Shown: positions 55,293 through 63,709 of the stretch, piece after piece
Layout of the letters: every line of letters begins with the position of its first letter
Numbering within the stretch: position 1 is the first letter of the stretch
NCBI GenBank assembly: GCA_035304385.1
Contig: DATGQD010000057.1
Location: 1-64,000, forward strand
Direction: 5' to 3'
Length of the DNA stretch: 64,000 bases
DNA from: ZC4RG29 sp035304385
GTDB lineage: Bacteria; Bacteroidota; Bacteroidia; Cytophagales; Cyclobacteriaceae
The notes under the pieces: generated by a model
Told to the model about the DNA's origin: nothing
The model's input: the letters and a program-made list of their open reading frames with translations, nothing else
Database searches by the model: none
Made by a program: the position numbers and the translations under genes

Positions 55293-56726
55293 TTACCAGT
55301 CCATTCCGATAGTCCCCTTCCGACCGTCGCTGAAAAATCCCTCTATCAAGATACCGCCACGCTTGAATTCGAGAATACGGTTAAGGTCCGCGACATTCTC
55401 GACGGCGATCTTGTCTATGTATGCGATAATAAATCCTTTGCTGAAACCGGCTTCCTTCCACTTACCATCAGTGACACCGGCGATCCTAACGCCACCGTCA
55501 AGACCCATCTCATTAAGTTGTTCGATGGCCACATCCTCGAATGTTGCACCGTCGAGCGTGTAGCTTATCTCGCGTGGTTCTACTGCTGAAGTTCCCGCAT
55601 AGCTGCGAAGCCGCGGCCGGGTAACCTTTTGCTCTCCATTCCGAAGATAGGTCACCTTGATCTCTGTGCCGGGCCTGTGGCGGGCGACAAACTCCTGCAA
55701 TTCAGACACTGAATTCACACGATGTTGCTCTATACCTATAATGACGTCTCCGGGTTCTATGCCGGCCTCTTGCGCAGCGCTTGATTCGTGAACCCGGCGT
55801 ACCAGTACACCCTGGCTTGTGTTCAACTCAAGTTCTTCGGCTACCCGGGCGTCGACGTCGCGAATCTCAATGCCGAGCAACCCGCGTTGCACCTGCCCGA
55901 ATTCCAGCAAGTCGTCCGCGACCTTGCGCACCAGGCTTACCGGTATGGCGAATGAATAGCCCTGATACATACCGTTGTTTGTGGCGATGGCCGTATTAAT
56001 GCCAATGAGTTCTCCCTTGAGATTAACCAGGGCCCCGCCGCTATTGCCCGGATTAACGGCTGCGTCGGTTTGAATGAAGGATTCCACCTGCAGGTTGTTG
56101 CGATCTCTGAGGATGCCGATATTCCGCGCTTTCGCGCTGACGATGCCTGCCGTAACGGTTGAATTAAGGTCGAACGGATTGCCGATGGCCAGCACCCATT
56201 CACCAGGACTAACACGATCGGAGTCTCCGTATTTTATAAAGGGCAGTCCATGCGCCTTTATTTTGAGCAGGGCCAGGTCGGTGGTGGCGTCAGAGCCAAC
56301 CAGTTTAGCGAAGTAACGCTGGTTGTTGTTCATGACGACTTCTATGTTGGTCGCCTCGGCAATAACGTGATGATTGGTGACCACGTAGCCGTCGTCGGAG
56401 ACAATAACGCCCGAACCAGACGAGCGTGCAGGTCGGTCGAAATAGAACTGCAGAGGATTCATGCTGAACTCACCCGCGCCATAGGATGTTCGGATATGCA
56501 CAACGCTGGGGGTCACCGCCTGGGCGGTCTGCAGAAAGTCTAATCCCTCGGGAATTTGATACGTTGTGTCCGGCTTGTAATTCGTCAGGAGAAGTTTCTG
56601 CCGATCGTCGATGGAAGTGTACGGGTTAACGCGGTCTGCGAAATATCGCAAGGTCAGCAGTGAGCCTGTGATACCACCCCCGGCCGCACTCGCCAGCAAC
56701 AAAACCATAAGAACAGAACGCTTCAT
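55293..56726 (-). CDS. HtrA/DegQ-family serine endoprotease
   Basis: A 477-residue periplasmic quality-control protease. The N-terminal helix (MKRSVLMVLLLASAAGGGITGSLL read as two halves) is a signal or anchor. Catalytic triad: His120 in VTNHHV, Asp150 in TTDLALLKI, Ser229 in NPGNSGGAL. A PDZ domain follows at about 270-370 (QGVLVRRVHESSAAQEAGI) and a second, weaker PDZ-like region at about 400-477. The frame extends upstream to 56807 but the hydrophobic MKRSVL start at 56726 is the proper signal peptide start. It follows the Hsp20 gene, another protein-quality gene, with a terminator between. Confidence 0.93.
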   Translation of the reverse strand: MKRSVLMVLLLASAAGGGITGSLLTLRYFADRVNPYTSIDDRQKLLLTNYKPDTTYQIPEGLDFLQTAQAVTPSVVHIRTSYGAGEFSMNPLQFYFDRPARSSGSGVIVSDDGYVVTNHHVIAEATNIEVVMNNNQRYFAKLVGSDATTDLALLKIKAHGLPFIKYGDSDRVSPGEWVLAIGNPFDLNSTVTAGIVSAKARNIGILRDRNNLQVESFIQTDAAVNPGNSGGALVNLKGELIGINTAIATNNGMYQGYSFAIPVSLVRKVADDLLEFGQVQRGLLGIEIRDVDARVAEELELNTSQGVLVRRVHESSAAQEAGIEPGDVIIGIEQHRVNSVSELQEFVARHRPGTEIKVTYLRNGEQKVTRPRLRSYAGTSAVEPREISYTLDGATFEDVAIEQLNEMGLDGGVRIAGVTDGKWKEAGFSKGFIIAYIDKIAVENVADLNRILEFKRGGILIEGFFSDGRKGTIGMDW

Positions 56727-56805
56727 GCCACTCCCGGGACTATAGTTACCGCAACGATCTTTAGGGAAAATTAGTGCATAATCGCGAGAAATGACAGCGG
56801 CCATC

Positions 56806-56837
56806 AAAAAAGGCGTCCCGGCCTTCGCCGAAACGCC
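56806..56837 (-). terminator. Rho-independent terminator of hsp20
   Basis: Minus strand GGCGTTTCGGC-GAAG-GCCGGGACGCC (11-bp stem with two G-U pairs) followed by six T. It lies 30 bp after the Hsp20 stop codon and separates it from the DegQ-like gene. Confidence 0.88.
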
Positions 56838-56867
56838 TGTGCTTTGAAAGAAAGCGCCTTAATGCGG

Positions 56868-57308
56868 TTAGCTAACCTTGATGGTCGATTTCAGGGCTTT
56901 CTTCTCATCTTTCGGAATCCGGATCTCCAGGATCCCGTTGTTGTACTTTGCGTTGATCTTCGCACTGTCTACGTCTTCAGGCAGCGTGAACGAACGAGCG
57001 AACTTGCCGTATTGCGTTTCTACGGACCGCACGCCATTGTCGCGATTTTCACGCTTCATCTTGCGCTCGCCGCTTATGGTCAGAACATTGTCCTCAAGGT
57101 CTACCTTGAAGTCTTCCTTGTTCATGCCCGGCACGGCTACCTGCACATCGTAACCCTTTTCGTCTTCAAGAACGTCTACGCTCGGCACGAACGACGGGGT
57201 CGAACCACCATAGCGCACGACAGAATCATTGAAGAACCGGTCAATCAACGAACTGAATGACGTCGGTGCAAAGTCATTCCAAATCGGATTATATCGAATG
57301 AGGCTCAT
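56868..57308 (-). CDS. Hsp20 small heat-shock protein
   Basis: A 146-residue alpha-crystallin chaperone. Residues about 40-140 form the alpha-crystallin domain: VPSVDVLEDEKGYDVQVAVPGMNKEDFKV, LTISGERK, the conserved FARSFTLPEDVD and NNGILEIRIPK (G-x-L type motif). The C-terminal IKVS ends short of a full IxI motif. It holds unfolding proteins in a refoldable state in the cytosol. Single gene with its own terminator. A TACTTTTT sequence upstream at about 57362-57369 is near the -7 consensus but not convincing. Confidence 0.95.
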   Translation of the reverse strand: MSLIRYNPIWNDFAPTSFSSLIDRFFNDSVVRYGGSTPSFVPSVDVLEDEKGYDVQVAVPGMNKEDFKVDLEDNVLTISGERKMKRENRDNGVRSVETQYGKFARSFTLPEDVDSAKINAKYNNGILEIRIPKDEKKALKSTIKVS

Positions 57309-57784
57309 AACGTTTTGTTTTTAGGTTTTACATCGAACTTCCACCCTATTCATTATGAAAAAGTATGCCGCACCCATTTTCACGCCGTTTTGACATGTTT
57401 TTAAGGGGAAATATCAGTGTATACGCCACTTTGTCATAGTGAATGGATGTCGTTCAGAAGCCAGGCTTTGTGCGGTTCGTACCTACAGGGCGACCGTAAG
57501 GATGTTGGTGTTCTGGCAGGTGTACCAACCCTATCAGGGGTCACGGCATTGCAACTTACGCGCTGGCCCATTGCCCTACCGTTGCCTTCTACAGGAAAGC
57601 ATGGAAACTTTTCCCCATGCAAATCACAACACGAGTGAACCAGGGTTGGAAATTATTTGAGTAACTTCCAACACGGAGAAACAGACATTCTTCATATAAC
57701 GGCGCATAGCGTGATCGTTACAGTTTCTTCAGTATGGAATTATCCGGTGATCATGTAAGACCTTCACACAAACTATCAACAATT
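57309..57784. other. Divergent intergenic region, no gene
   Basis: A 476-bp gap between hsp20 and the DUF3078 gene. Small open frames of 60-75 codons on both strands overlap one another and resemble nothing. No consensus promoter is clear for the plus gene. Confidence 0.45.
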
Positions 57785-58678
57785 ATGAGGACTACGATAT
57801 TACTTCTTTCGCTGCTGTTCGTAGTACCGGCAGCGTTCGGACAGATTATCAGACCTGACACCACGTCGAACTGGCGTAAACATCTTTCGATCGGTGTCAA
57901 CTTTAACCAGGCTGCCTTCTCCTCCAACTGGAAAGCCGGAGGTATCAATTCGGTGGGTCTGAATGCGCTCTTCATCTACCGAGCCAATTACAAGAAGGAC
58001 CGCCACTCGTGGGATAACCTCATCGACCTTGCGTACGGGTTCGTCAACAATGAAGGGCAGGGAAACCGGAAAACGTTAGACCGCATTTTTCTGGATACAA
58101 AATATGGATATCAAATCAACACGAATTGGGATGCCTTTGCCTCGCTATCCTTTCAAAGCCAGTTCGCCAAGGGATATCAATATCCCGACGACAATACCGC
58201 GGAGTTGATCTCCGATATATTCGCACCTGCGTTTATCACACTCGCGCTCGGGTTCGAGTATCACCCGGTCGACTATTTCAAAGTCCGGCTATCACCCTTC
58301 GCTCCGCGCCTTACCATTGTAAACGATCCTGAACGATTTGTTACCACGGTGGGACCTGAACCCTACGGCGTCACACCGCCCGACAACACGCGCTTCGAAT
58401 GGTTCGCCCTGCAGGTCATGGCCGAGTTCGATAAAGACATCGCCACCAACCTCAACCTGAAGTGGCGTTACGTATTGTTTGCGAACTATGAAACACTGGA
58501 CCTGGAAACTATCGACCACCGCCTCGATGTGACGCTGACAGCACGGGTCAACAATTTCATAACCACGAGCCTGGGCGGAACGCTGCTGTACGACTTCGAC
58601 CAGGATTCAGGGCTCCAGGTGAGTCAGGCGTTTGCGCTCGGCTTTGCGTATACGTTCCAGAATTATGAGCCGGAGTAA
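57785..58678 (+). CDS. DUF3078 family outer-membrane-type protein
   Basis: A 297-residue protein with signal peptide MRTTILLLSLLFVVPAAFG. WRKHLSIGVNFNQAAFSSNWKAGGINSVGLN at the mature N-terminus is the signature of DUF3078, a Bacteroidota family. The body is rich in alternating strands (GFEYHPVDYFKVRLSPF, LNLKWRYVLFANYETLD) and ends in LGFAYTFQNYEPE, consistent with a beta-barrel with an aromatic end. Function unknown. Upstream in-frame codons to 57734 are not part of a signal peptide, so I start at 57785. It converges on gapA with a single base between the stops. Confidence 0.83.
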   Translation: MRTTILLLSLLFVVPAAFGQIIRPDTTSNWRKHLSIGVNFNQAAFSSNWKAGGINSVGLNALFIYRANYKKDRHSWDNLIDLAYGFVNNEGQGNRKTLDRIFLDTKYGYQINTNWDAFASLSFQSQFAKGYQYPDDNTAELISDIFAPAFITLALGFEYHPVDYFKVRLSPFAPRLTIVNDPERFVTTVGPEPYGVTPPDNTRFEWFALQVMAEFDKDIATNLNLKWRYVLFANYETLDLETIDHRLDVTLTARVNNFITTSLGGTLLYDFDQDSGLQVSQAFALGFAYTFQNYEPE

Positions 58679-58679
58679 T

Positions 58680-59669
58680 TTATAGCGATAGAACCTCCCG
58701 GACCATCTGGTTGGTGAAGCCCCATTCATTGTCGTACCACACCAACACCTTGACGAGGTCGCCGTCGACGACACGCGTCATGCCGGTATCCACAATGCTC
58801 GCATAGGAGCTTTGGATGATGTCGGATGATACCAGGGGTTCATCGGAAACGAGTAGGACCTTGCTATACCGGGGTGTCTGAGACTCCTCCAGCAGGATAG
58901 CGTTAACCTCCTCGGGAGTTGTCTTCTTCGCCGTAACGAGTGTAATATCAGAAAGGGATCCTACCGGTACCGGAGTACGAATGGAAATTCCGTCGAACTT
59001 GCCTTCCAGCTGAGGTAGGGCTTTGCCGGTGGCTACCGCCGCCCCTGTGGAAGTGGGTATGAGATTTACCGCGCCGCCCCGGCCCATGCGTGGCGACCTC
59101 TTTGAAGGAGAATCTACCAGGGTTTGAGAAGAGGTATAGGCATGCACGGTACTGAGAATTGCCTTCTGAACGCCGAGTCGTCGGTCAAGGATCTCCATGA
59201 CGGGCGCTACGTTGTTCGTTGTACAGCTTGCACAAGAAAAAATAGAAACGTTGCCGTCTTTTTGATTGACGCCATGCACTACGGTAGGTGTATCCTTGCT
59301 CTTGGTGGGCGCTGAGATCACTACCGTTTTCGCGCCGGCATGAATGTGCTTTTCAGCGTCCTCACGTTTGGTGAACAAGCCCGTGCTTTCAATGACAACC
59401 TCCACGTTGAGTTTCTTCCACGGCAACGAAGCGGGGTCGCGTTCGCTCACGTACTGAATTCGCTTATCGCCCACGACCAGATACTCACCGTCGGCCTTTA
59501 CGTCGTGCTTAAACCTTCCGTATACGCTGTCGTACTTCAACAGGTATACAGCGTTTTCAATAGGCATAATGTCGTTAATGGCGACTACCTCGAGTGAGGA
59601 TTCATCCGCCATTACCTTGAGTGCCGCTCTTCCGATCCGGCCGAATCCATTGATGGCAATTCGTTTCAT
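58680..59669 (-). CDS. gap: Type I glyceraldehyde-3-phosphate dehydrogenase
   Basis: A 329-residue glycolytic enzyme. INGFGRIGR at residues 5-13 is the NAD loop; the catalytic Cys is in SCASCTTN near 150 with the partner His in HAYTSSQ; the C-terminal WYDNEWGFTNQMVRE is standard. It converts glyceraldehyde-3-phosphate and NAD to 1,3-bisphosphoglycerate. It lies 68 bp after the last gene of the cbb3 operon, same strand, and converges on the DUF3078 gene. Confidence 0.97.
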   Translation of the reverse strand: MKRIAINGFGRIGRAALKVMADESSLEVVAINDIMPIENAVYLLKYDSVYGRFKHDVKADGEYLVVGDKRIQYVSERDPASLPWKKLNVEVVIESTGLFTKREDAEKHIHAGAKTVVISAPTKSKDTPTVVHGVNQKDGNVSIFSCASCTTNNVAPVMEILDRRLGVQKAILSTVHAYTSSQTLVDSPSKRSPRMGRGGAVNLIPTSTGAAVATGKALPQLEGKFDGISIRTPVPVGSLSDITLVTAKKTTPEEVNAILLEESQTPRYSKVLLVSDEPLVSSDIIQSSYASIVDTGMTRVVDGDLVKVLVWYDNEWGFTNQMVREVLSL

Positions 59670-59737
59670 AAAGGATTAAATGGAGTTAGTTTCAATGATA
59701 CTATAACCGGCAACGAGCGGAAACCGTTCGAGGACAA

Positions 59738-60160
59738 TCAATAATATTGGCTCGTCCAATACATTATTACGTAAAAGACGGCCCAACCGGCGAAAAGAAT
59801 GACCATAGCCCAGATCCATGAAGGTATAGCCTTGGGCGTTTCGGAGCCTGAAACAATAAAGAAGTCCTTGCGTTCACTGCCATAAGAATTGATAAGTACG
59901 GGCACCTTGTCCTCAACCACATCGCCCTCTGCAAGACCGACCACGGTTATGGCGGGACCGTTACGGACCTGAAACTTGATTTCCTTTACACCTTCCCGGC
60001 CATCGGTAGAGCGGGCGACAATTCTAAGCCGGTGCTGGCCGTCGGTCAGTCGGGAGGTATCAAGGACAAACCGCACCGGTGCCCTGAATTCAGCGAATGG
60101 CTTCGGGTCGTCGTCGAGGAAGACCCGCACGAGATTCTTTTCAGACCTTTCTTCTGTCAT
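59738..60160 (-). CDS. Ig-like membrane-anchored protein of the cbb3 operon
   Basis: A 140-residue protein that I do not recognise. Residues 1 to about 100 look like an Ig-like beta sandwich (RFVLDTSRLTDGQHRLRIVARSTDGREG, KEIKFQVRNGPAITV), followed by a single C-terminal membrane helix (IPSWIWAMVILFAGWAVFYVIMYW). There is no signal peptide, so the orientation is unclear. Its ATG overlaps the previous stop in an ATGA, so it is translationally coupled to the 96-residue protein and the oxidase genes. A structural or assembly role in the oxidase is inferred from position only. Confidence 0.75.
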   Translation of the reverse strand: MTEERSEKNLVRVFLDDDPKPFAEFRAPVRFVLDTSRLTDGQHRLRIVARSTDGREGVKEIKFQVRNGPAITVVGLAEGDVVEDKVPVLINSYGSERKDFFIVSGSETPKAIPSWIWAMVILFAGWAVFYVIMYWTSQYY

Positions 60161-60447
60161 GACTCACCCTTAAGGATTAGGTTCTTGATATGTTTAGGAT
60201 CTCGCTCACCCGGACGCGCCAGGTACCAGATGCTCAGGATCAGCACGGCCAGGACGATCAGCAGTGAACCGCTAATGATGAAAAAGTCCAGCATGCCGGA
60301 AGGACCCGCACCGTGTGTGATATCCCGCAGGGGGGCCGGCTGTTGGCTCTTGCAAACAGTGCATGCCATAACCGGAACGAGACCCGGCATCGCTATCGTT
60401 GCGAGCATGAGGATAATTTTTTTCATGTTGATAAACTTCATGATCAT
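60157..60447 (-). CDS. Small membrane protein with a CxxC motif in the cbb3 operon
   Basis: A 96-residue protein that I do not recognise. A signal-type helix (IILMLATIAMPGLVPVMA) is followed at once by CTVCKSQQPAP, a CxxC without the histidine needed for haem c, then a second helix (FFIISGSLLIVLAVLILSIWYL) and a basic tail (ARPGERDPKHIKN). The two cysteines could bind copper or be a thiol pair on the periplasmic side. ATGA overlaps occur at both ends, so it is coupled to CcoO upstream and to the Ig-like protein downstream. Starts at 60441 or 60426 are also possible; I prefer 60447 because of the overlap. Confidence 0.75.
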   Translation of the reverse strand: MIMKFINMKKIILMLATIAMPGLVPVMACTVCKSQQPAPLRDITHGAGPSGMLDFFIISGSLLIVLAVLILSIWYLARPGERDPKHIKNLILKGES

Positions 60448-61457
60448 GGCAGGTTGGTGGCGTCTCTCAGCTTCTTGACATCATCGGAACTCACGGTCGA
60501 CGCGTGGTTGCCCCAATGGCTTCGCTCAAAGTTTACGATGGCGGCGATCTCCTCGTCGGTAAGCACGTTGGCAAACGGTTGCATCGTTGCATATTCTGCG
60601 CGCGCATCATAGCCTTCCAGGATGATTCGAATCATTATCTCCGGATCCTCGTCCGTTACGATGGGACTACCGGCAAGCGGCGGAAACGCACCGGGCAGTC
60701 CTTTTCCGTCTGGCTGATGGCATACAGCACAGTTGGCCTGGAATAATGCAGCACCATCGGGCAAGGCGACCTCACCGGAGGGTGCCGCGGCAGCGGTTTC
60801 CGTTTCCGCTTTTTTGCGTTTTCTGCGCGACGGGATAAAATCCCGTTCGATGTTGGGGAGCTCGACCTGTTTCAATGACAGGAGATACGCTACCAGGTCT
60901 TTTGCGTCATCACTGGCGACGACAACCTTGCCGGCTGGGTTGAGGGCAGGCGGCAGGTTGAGGGCAATGTCGTTCTTGTCCGCGCTGGCCTTCGTTTCGA
61001 ATAACCATGTGTACGAAGGCATAATGGACTCCGGCACCACGATTCGCGGATTGTAAAGGTGCATGTAATGCCAGGTGTCGCTTGGCAGCCGTTGTCCGAC
61101 AGAGGTCAGGTCGGGGCCAGTGCGCTCGCTGCCGAGGACGGAAGGACTTTGCCGCCATACGTCCAGGCGGGCTTTGCTGTAGTAGTAATCAGCGGGAATG
61201 GACGGGCGGCCGCCCCATACGTTATCCATTTCGATGTTCCTTACCTGTTGCGTATGACAGGCCACACATCCTTCCCGTATGTATATGCGAAGTCCCCGTT
61301 GAGCCGCCTCTGACAAGGGGCTGCTTCCGGGGAGCGGCGCGTTATCTTTCTGCATGGTGGTAGCAGGAAAAACGGCAACCAGCATGCTCAGCAGGGCGAA
61401 CACGCCGAACGACAGTCCGGCTAAAACACGGTGATCTTTTCCAGGATTCAGCATCAT
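60444..61457 (-). CDS. ccoO: Fused cbb3 oxidase subunit II (CcoO) and cytochrome c
   Basis: A 337-residue membrane cytochrome. A single N-terminal helix (VLAGLSFGVFALLSMLVAVF) anchors it. Residues about 45-200 match CcoO/FixO, with haem site CVACH at 64-68 and axial Met in IMPSY near 146. After a basic and Ala-rich linker (RRKRKKAETETAAAA) a second class I cytochrome c follows, with CAVCH at 243-247 and Met in MQPFANVLTDEEI. So one chain carries two haems c, the second standing in for part of the missing CcoP. ATGA overlap with ccoN upstream and with the 96-residue gene downstream. Confidence 0.92.
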   Translation of the reverse strand: MMLNPGKDHRVLAGLSFGVFALLSMLVAVFPATTMQKDNAPLPGSSPLSEAAQRGLRIYIREGCVACHTQQVRNIEMDNVWGGRPSIPADYYYSKARLDVWRQSPSVLGSERTGPDLTSVGQRLPSDTWHYMHLYNPRIVVPESIMPSYTWLFETKASADKNDIALNLPPALNPAGKVVVASDDAKDLVAYLLSLKQVELPNIERDFIPSRRKRKKAETETAAAAPSGEVALPDGAALFQANCAVCHQPDGKGLPGAFPPLAGSPIVTDEDPEIMIRIILEGYDARAEYATMQPFANVLTDEEIAAIVNFERSHWGNHASTVSSDDVKKLRDATNLP

Positions 61458-63250
61458 GCAGTGGATTTAGCGATACCCCGCGTGCGCGCCGACAGGAACG
61501 GACGGCACATGGTATATACATTTATTGCAAACAGTACGTGCGACAAGAACATGAGCGAACCTCCTACCGCACGCCATACCCAATAGGGCATCATCAGTAC
61601 AACAGACTCAATGAACGGGCGGTGGTCCATCCAGGACAGTCCCTTCATTGTTCCACCGATCATCATCGAAAACATATAAGCCATGAGCCCGAGCAGCGCG
61701 AACCAGAAATGGATGCCGACCAGAACAGGCCTGGGCTTTTTACCCGAAAGCTGAGGAAGAATAAAGTATAGACAGCCCCACAGGAAGAAGGTAATGATCC
61801 CATACATAGTCATGTGGGAGTGGGCGACATTAAAGTCGGTGAAGTGCCAGGCGTAGTTTGTAAAGCGGAACGCCTGAAAGCTTCCCTGGGAAGAACCGAC
61901 GAAGTAAAAGATGACACCCACAAGCAGGAAGGGGATTACATAACTGACGCGTATGCTGTCCCAGCTGCCGCGCATGGTCATAAGGAAGTTGGTGGTGCCG
62001 GCGATGACGGGAATGAACATGCCCATGCTGAACACGATCGCCACGGTTTGGAGCCACCACGGGAGCGGACTGAAAATAAAGTGGTGCGTACCGATCATCG
62101 TATAAAAGAGCATCTGTGTCCAGAAGGCAAGGATGCCCAGCGCATACGAATAGATGGGTTTGTTTAACGCCCTTGGGAGGTAGTAGTACACCAGACCGAG
62201 CGTGAACGTCATGAACCACATGCCTACACCCTGGTGCATATAGTATCCCTGAATGACCGTCTCACCCAGCCCTTCCTGATAGAAGGGTAAGTAGCCGATG
62301 ATTACCAGTACGAGTGTCCATATCAATCCCGCGAGAATATACCAGTTGGATATGTAAATATCCTTCGGCTTTCTGCGGGCCACCGTCTTGTAGAAATTGA
62401 GAAGCGTAATAAACAGGCCTGCCGCAAAGAGTGCAGCCACCGGCCAGATGTATTCGCGATATTCACCGCCGCCGTTGTTAATTCCGTTCATGAGGCAGAG
62501 TGATCCGATGAGCACGGAAGCGTTTACCAGCCACCAGGCGGCCCATCCCCATCGGATACTATAGATGCGGGTATTGCTGGTGCGCGCGACGACGAAGTAA
62601 CCGAGGCCAAGCATGGCCATGGACGCCCACCCCCAGAACACCATGTTCGTATGTACCGGCCGTAGCCTTCCGAAAGACAGCCAGGAGACACCGTCGATTT
62701 CGGGCCAGATGAATTTCATGCCGAGGTATTGTCCGACGCCGGTACCCAATACCAGCCAGAGAGTGGCCGAGACGGCGAAGGCGGCCACGAGCCGGCTTAG
62801 CTCCGGGTCTGTTCCTTCGATAGTGCGCGGCTCCTTTTTCTCTGCGACGACCGGAATGAATTCACCGATCGACACCTGCCGGACGATGCCTCGCGGATCG
62901 TCTGCGGATTGTTCACCCGACAACTCGTTGCCTGCAAGGCGGAACTCCAGTGCCTCGCGTCGCTTTTGGAGGAGTTCTGCGACATCCTCCCCTTCCAGAT
63001 TCAGGATTTCTTCCTTCAACAGGTCGCGGTCTTTTTGGGTCTTTCTTAGCGACAGTACGGTCAGGAGCCGGTTCAGGCGTAGTATGATGAAGACGCATAC
63101 CAGCATGAGCACGATTCCGGCCAGGACAAGGGTGCCGATAATCCCCGGCTGGCTGAAAACATTTCCGTCGTCGGCTCCGGTACAGCCGGTGACAAAGAGG
63201 CCCAACACGAGCGTTAGGGAATATTCAAGAGTTTTCTTGCGACAGTTCAT
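61454..63250 (-). CDS. ccoN: cbb3-type cytochrome oxidase subunit I (CcoN) with N-terminal extension
   Basis: A 598-residue haem-copper oxidase subunit of the C family. Low-spin haem ligands His200 (FGRLRPVHTNMV) and His479, high-spin haem His477 (DFNVAHSHM), CuB ligands His339, His389 and His390 (IGTHHF), and the cross-linked Tyr383 six residues before the HH pair. This Tyr position argues for an oxygen reductase and against a NorB-type NO reductase. About 145 residues precede the usual start: a signal-like segment with VTGC lipobox (Cys23), a second helix (LVLAGIVLMLVCVFIIL) and a charged coiled-coil-like stretch. This extension is absent from proteobacterial CcoN. Coupled to ccoO by ATGA, and 3 bp after an Rrf2 gene. 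Confidence 0.93.
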   Translation of the reverse strand: MNCRKKTLEYSLTLVLGLFVTGCTGADDGNVFSQPGIIGTLVLAGIVLMLVCVFIILRLNRLLTVLSLRKTQKDRDLLKEEILNLEGEDVAELLQKRREALEFRLAGNELSGEQSADDPRGIVRQVSIGEFIPVVAEKKEPRTIEGTDPELSRLVAAFAVSATLWLVLGTGVGQYLGMKFIWPEIDGVSWLSFGRLRPVHTNMVFWGWASMAMLGLGYFVVARTSNTRIYSIRWGWAAWWLVNASVLIGSLCLMNGINNGGGEYREYIWPVAALFAAGLFITLLNFYKTVARRKPKDIYISNWYILAGLIWTLVLVIIGYLPFYQEGLGETVIQGYYMHQGVGMWFMTFTLGLVYYYLPRALNKPIYSYALGILAFWTQMLFYTMIGTHHFIFSPLPWWLQTVAIVFSMGMFIPVIAGTTNFLMTMRGSWDSIRVSYVIPFLLVGVIFYFVGSSQGSFQAFRFTNYAWHFTDFNVAHSHMTMYGIITFFLWGCLYFILPQLSGKKPRPVLVGIHFWFALLGLMAYMFSMMIGGTMKGLSWMDHRPFIESVVLMMPYWVWRAVGGSLMFLSHVLFAINVYTMCRPFLSARTRGIAKSTA

Positions 63251-63253
63251 AGA

Positions 63254-63688
63254 CTAGTTCTTGAGGAGAAACGTTTTGCCGCTCACAAGGCCGGCTGCCA
63301 GATCTTGTATGGTATTTCTTTTCAACATGCTGTGCGTCTCGTCGCGAATGGACTTGTATTCATTGTGAATAGGACATGGTCGTTTCTCGGAACAGTTCTT
63401 TATGCCGAGACCGCAGTTCACGAAAAAACTATTGCCGTCTATCGCAAGCACGATGTCGAGCAGCGGTATTGGAGGGGCTGTTGGGTCGATATAAAATCCC
63501 CCGTTACGTCCCTTCACCGACGATACGATACCCCGCTTCGAGAGCTCCTGTAATATCTTGGCCACAAATGGTTCCGGCGTACCCGTGTGTTGCGCGATCT
63601 CTTTGATGCCTACCTTAGAGCCATCACGGGTTCGGGAAACAATAAACATCATGGCACGAATCGAATACGTACAAGCTTTTGAAAACAT
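63254..63688 (-). CDS. Rrf2-family regulator with three conserved cysteines
   Basis: A 144-residue transcription factor. Residues 1-80 form a winged helix (ACTYSIRAMMFI, IKEIAQHTGTPEPFVAKILQELSKRGIV, KGRNGGFYID). Cys92, Cys99 and Cys105 (spacing C-x6-C-x5-C) are the region where IscR and NsrR bind an iron-sulfur cluster, so an O2-, NO- or Fe-S-responsive role is likely. It is 3 bp upstream of ccoN and 21 bp after a MIP18-family gene, so it probably controls the cbb3 oxidase operon itself and links it to Fe-S status. NO versus Fe-S sensing cannot be told from sequence. Confidence 0.92.
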   Translation of the reverse strand: MFSKACTYSIRAMMFIVSRTRDGSKVGIKEIAQHTGTPEPFVAKILQELSKRGIVSSVKGRNGGFYIDPTAPPIPLLDIVLAIDGNSFFVNCGLGIKNCSEKRPCPIHNEYKSIRDETHSMLKRNTIQDLAAGLVSGKTFLLKN

Positions 63689-63709
63689 AGGGTGGAGTTT
63701 TTGTCATTA

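Noticed and set aside
57417..57660. Three overlapping small frames between hsp20 and the DUF3078 gene
   Set aside because: They overlap on both strands, and none has promoter signals, composition or motifs of a real gene.
61454..63250. Nitric oxide reductase NorB instead of CcoN
   Set aside because: The Tyr six residues before the HH pair, the C-family haem motifs and the adjacent CcoO point to a cbb3 oxygen reductase.
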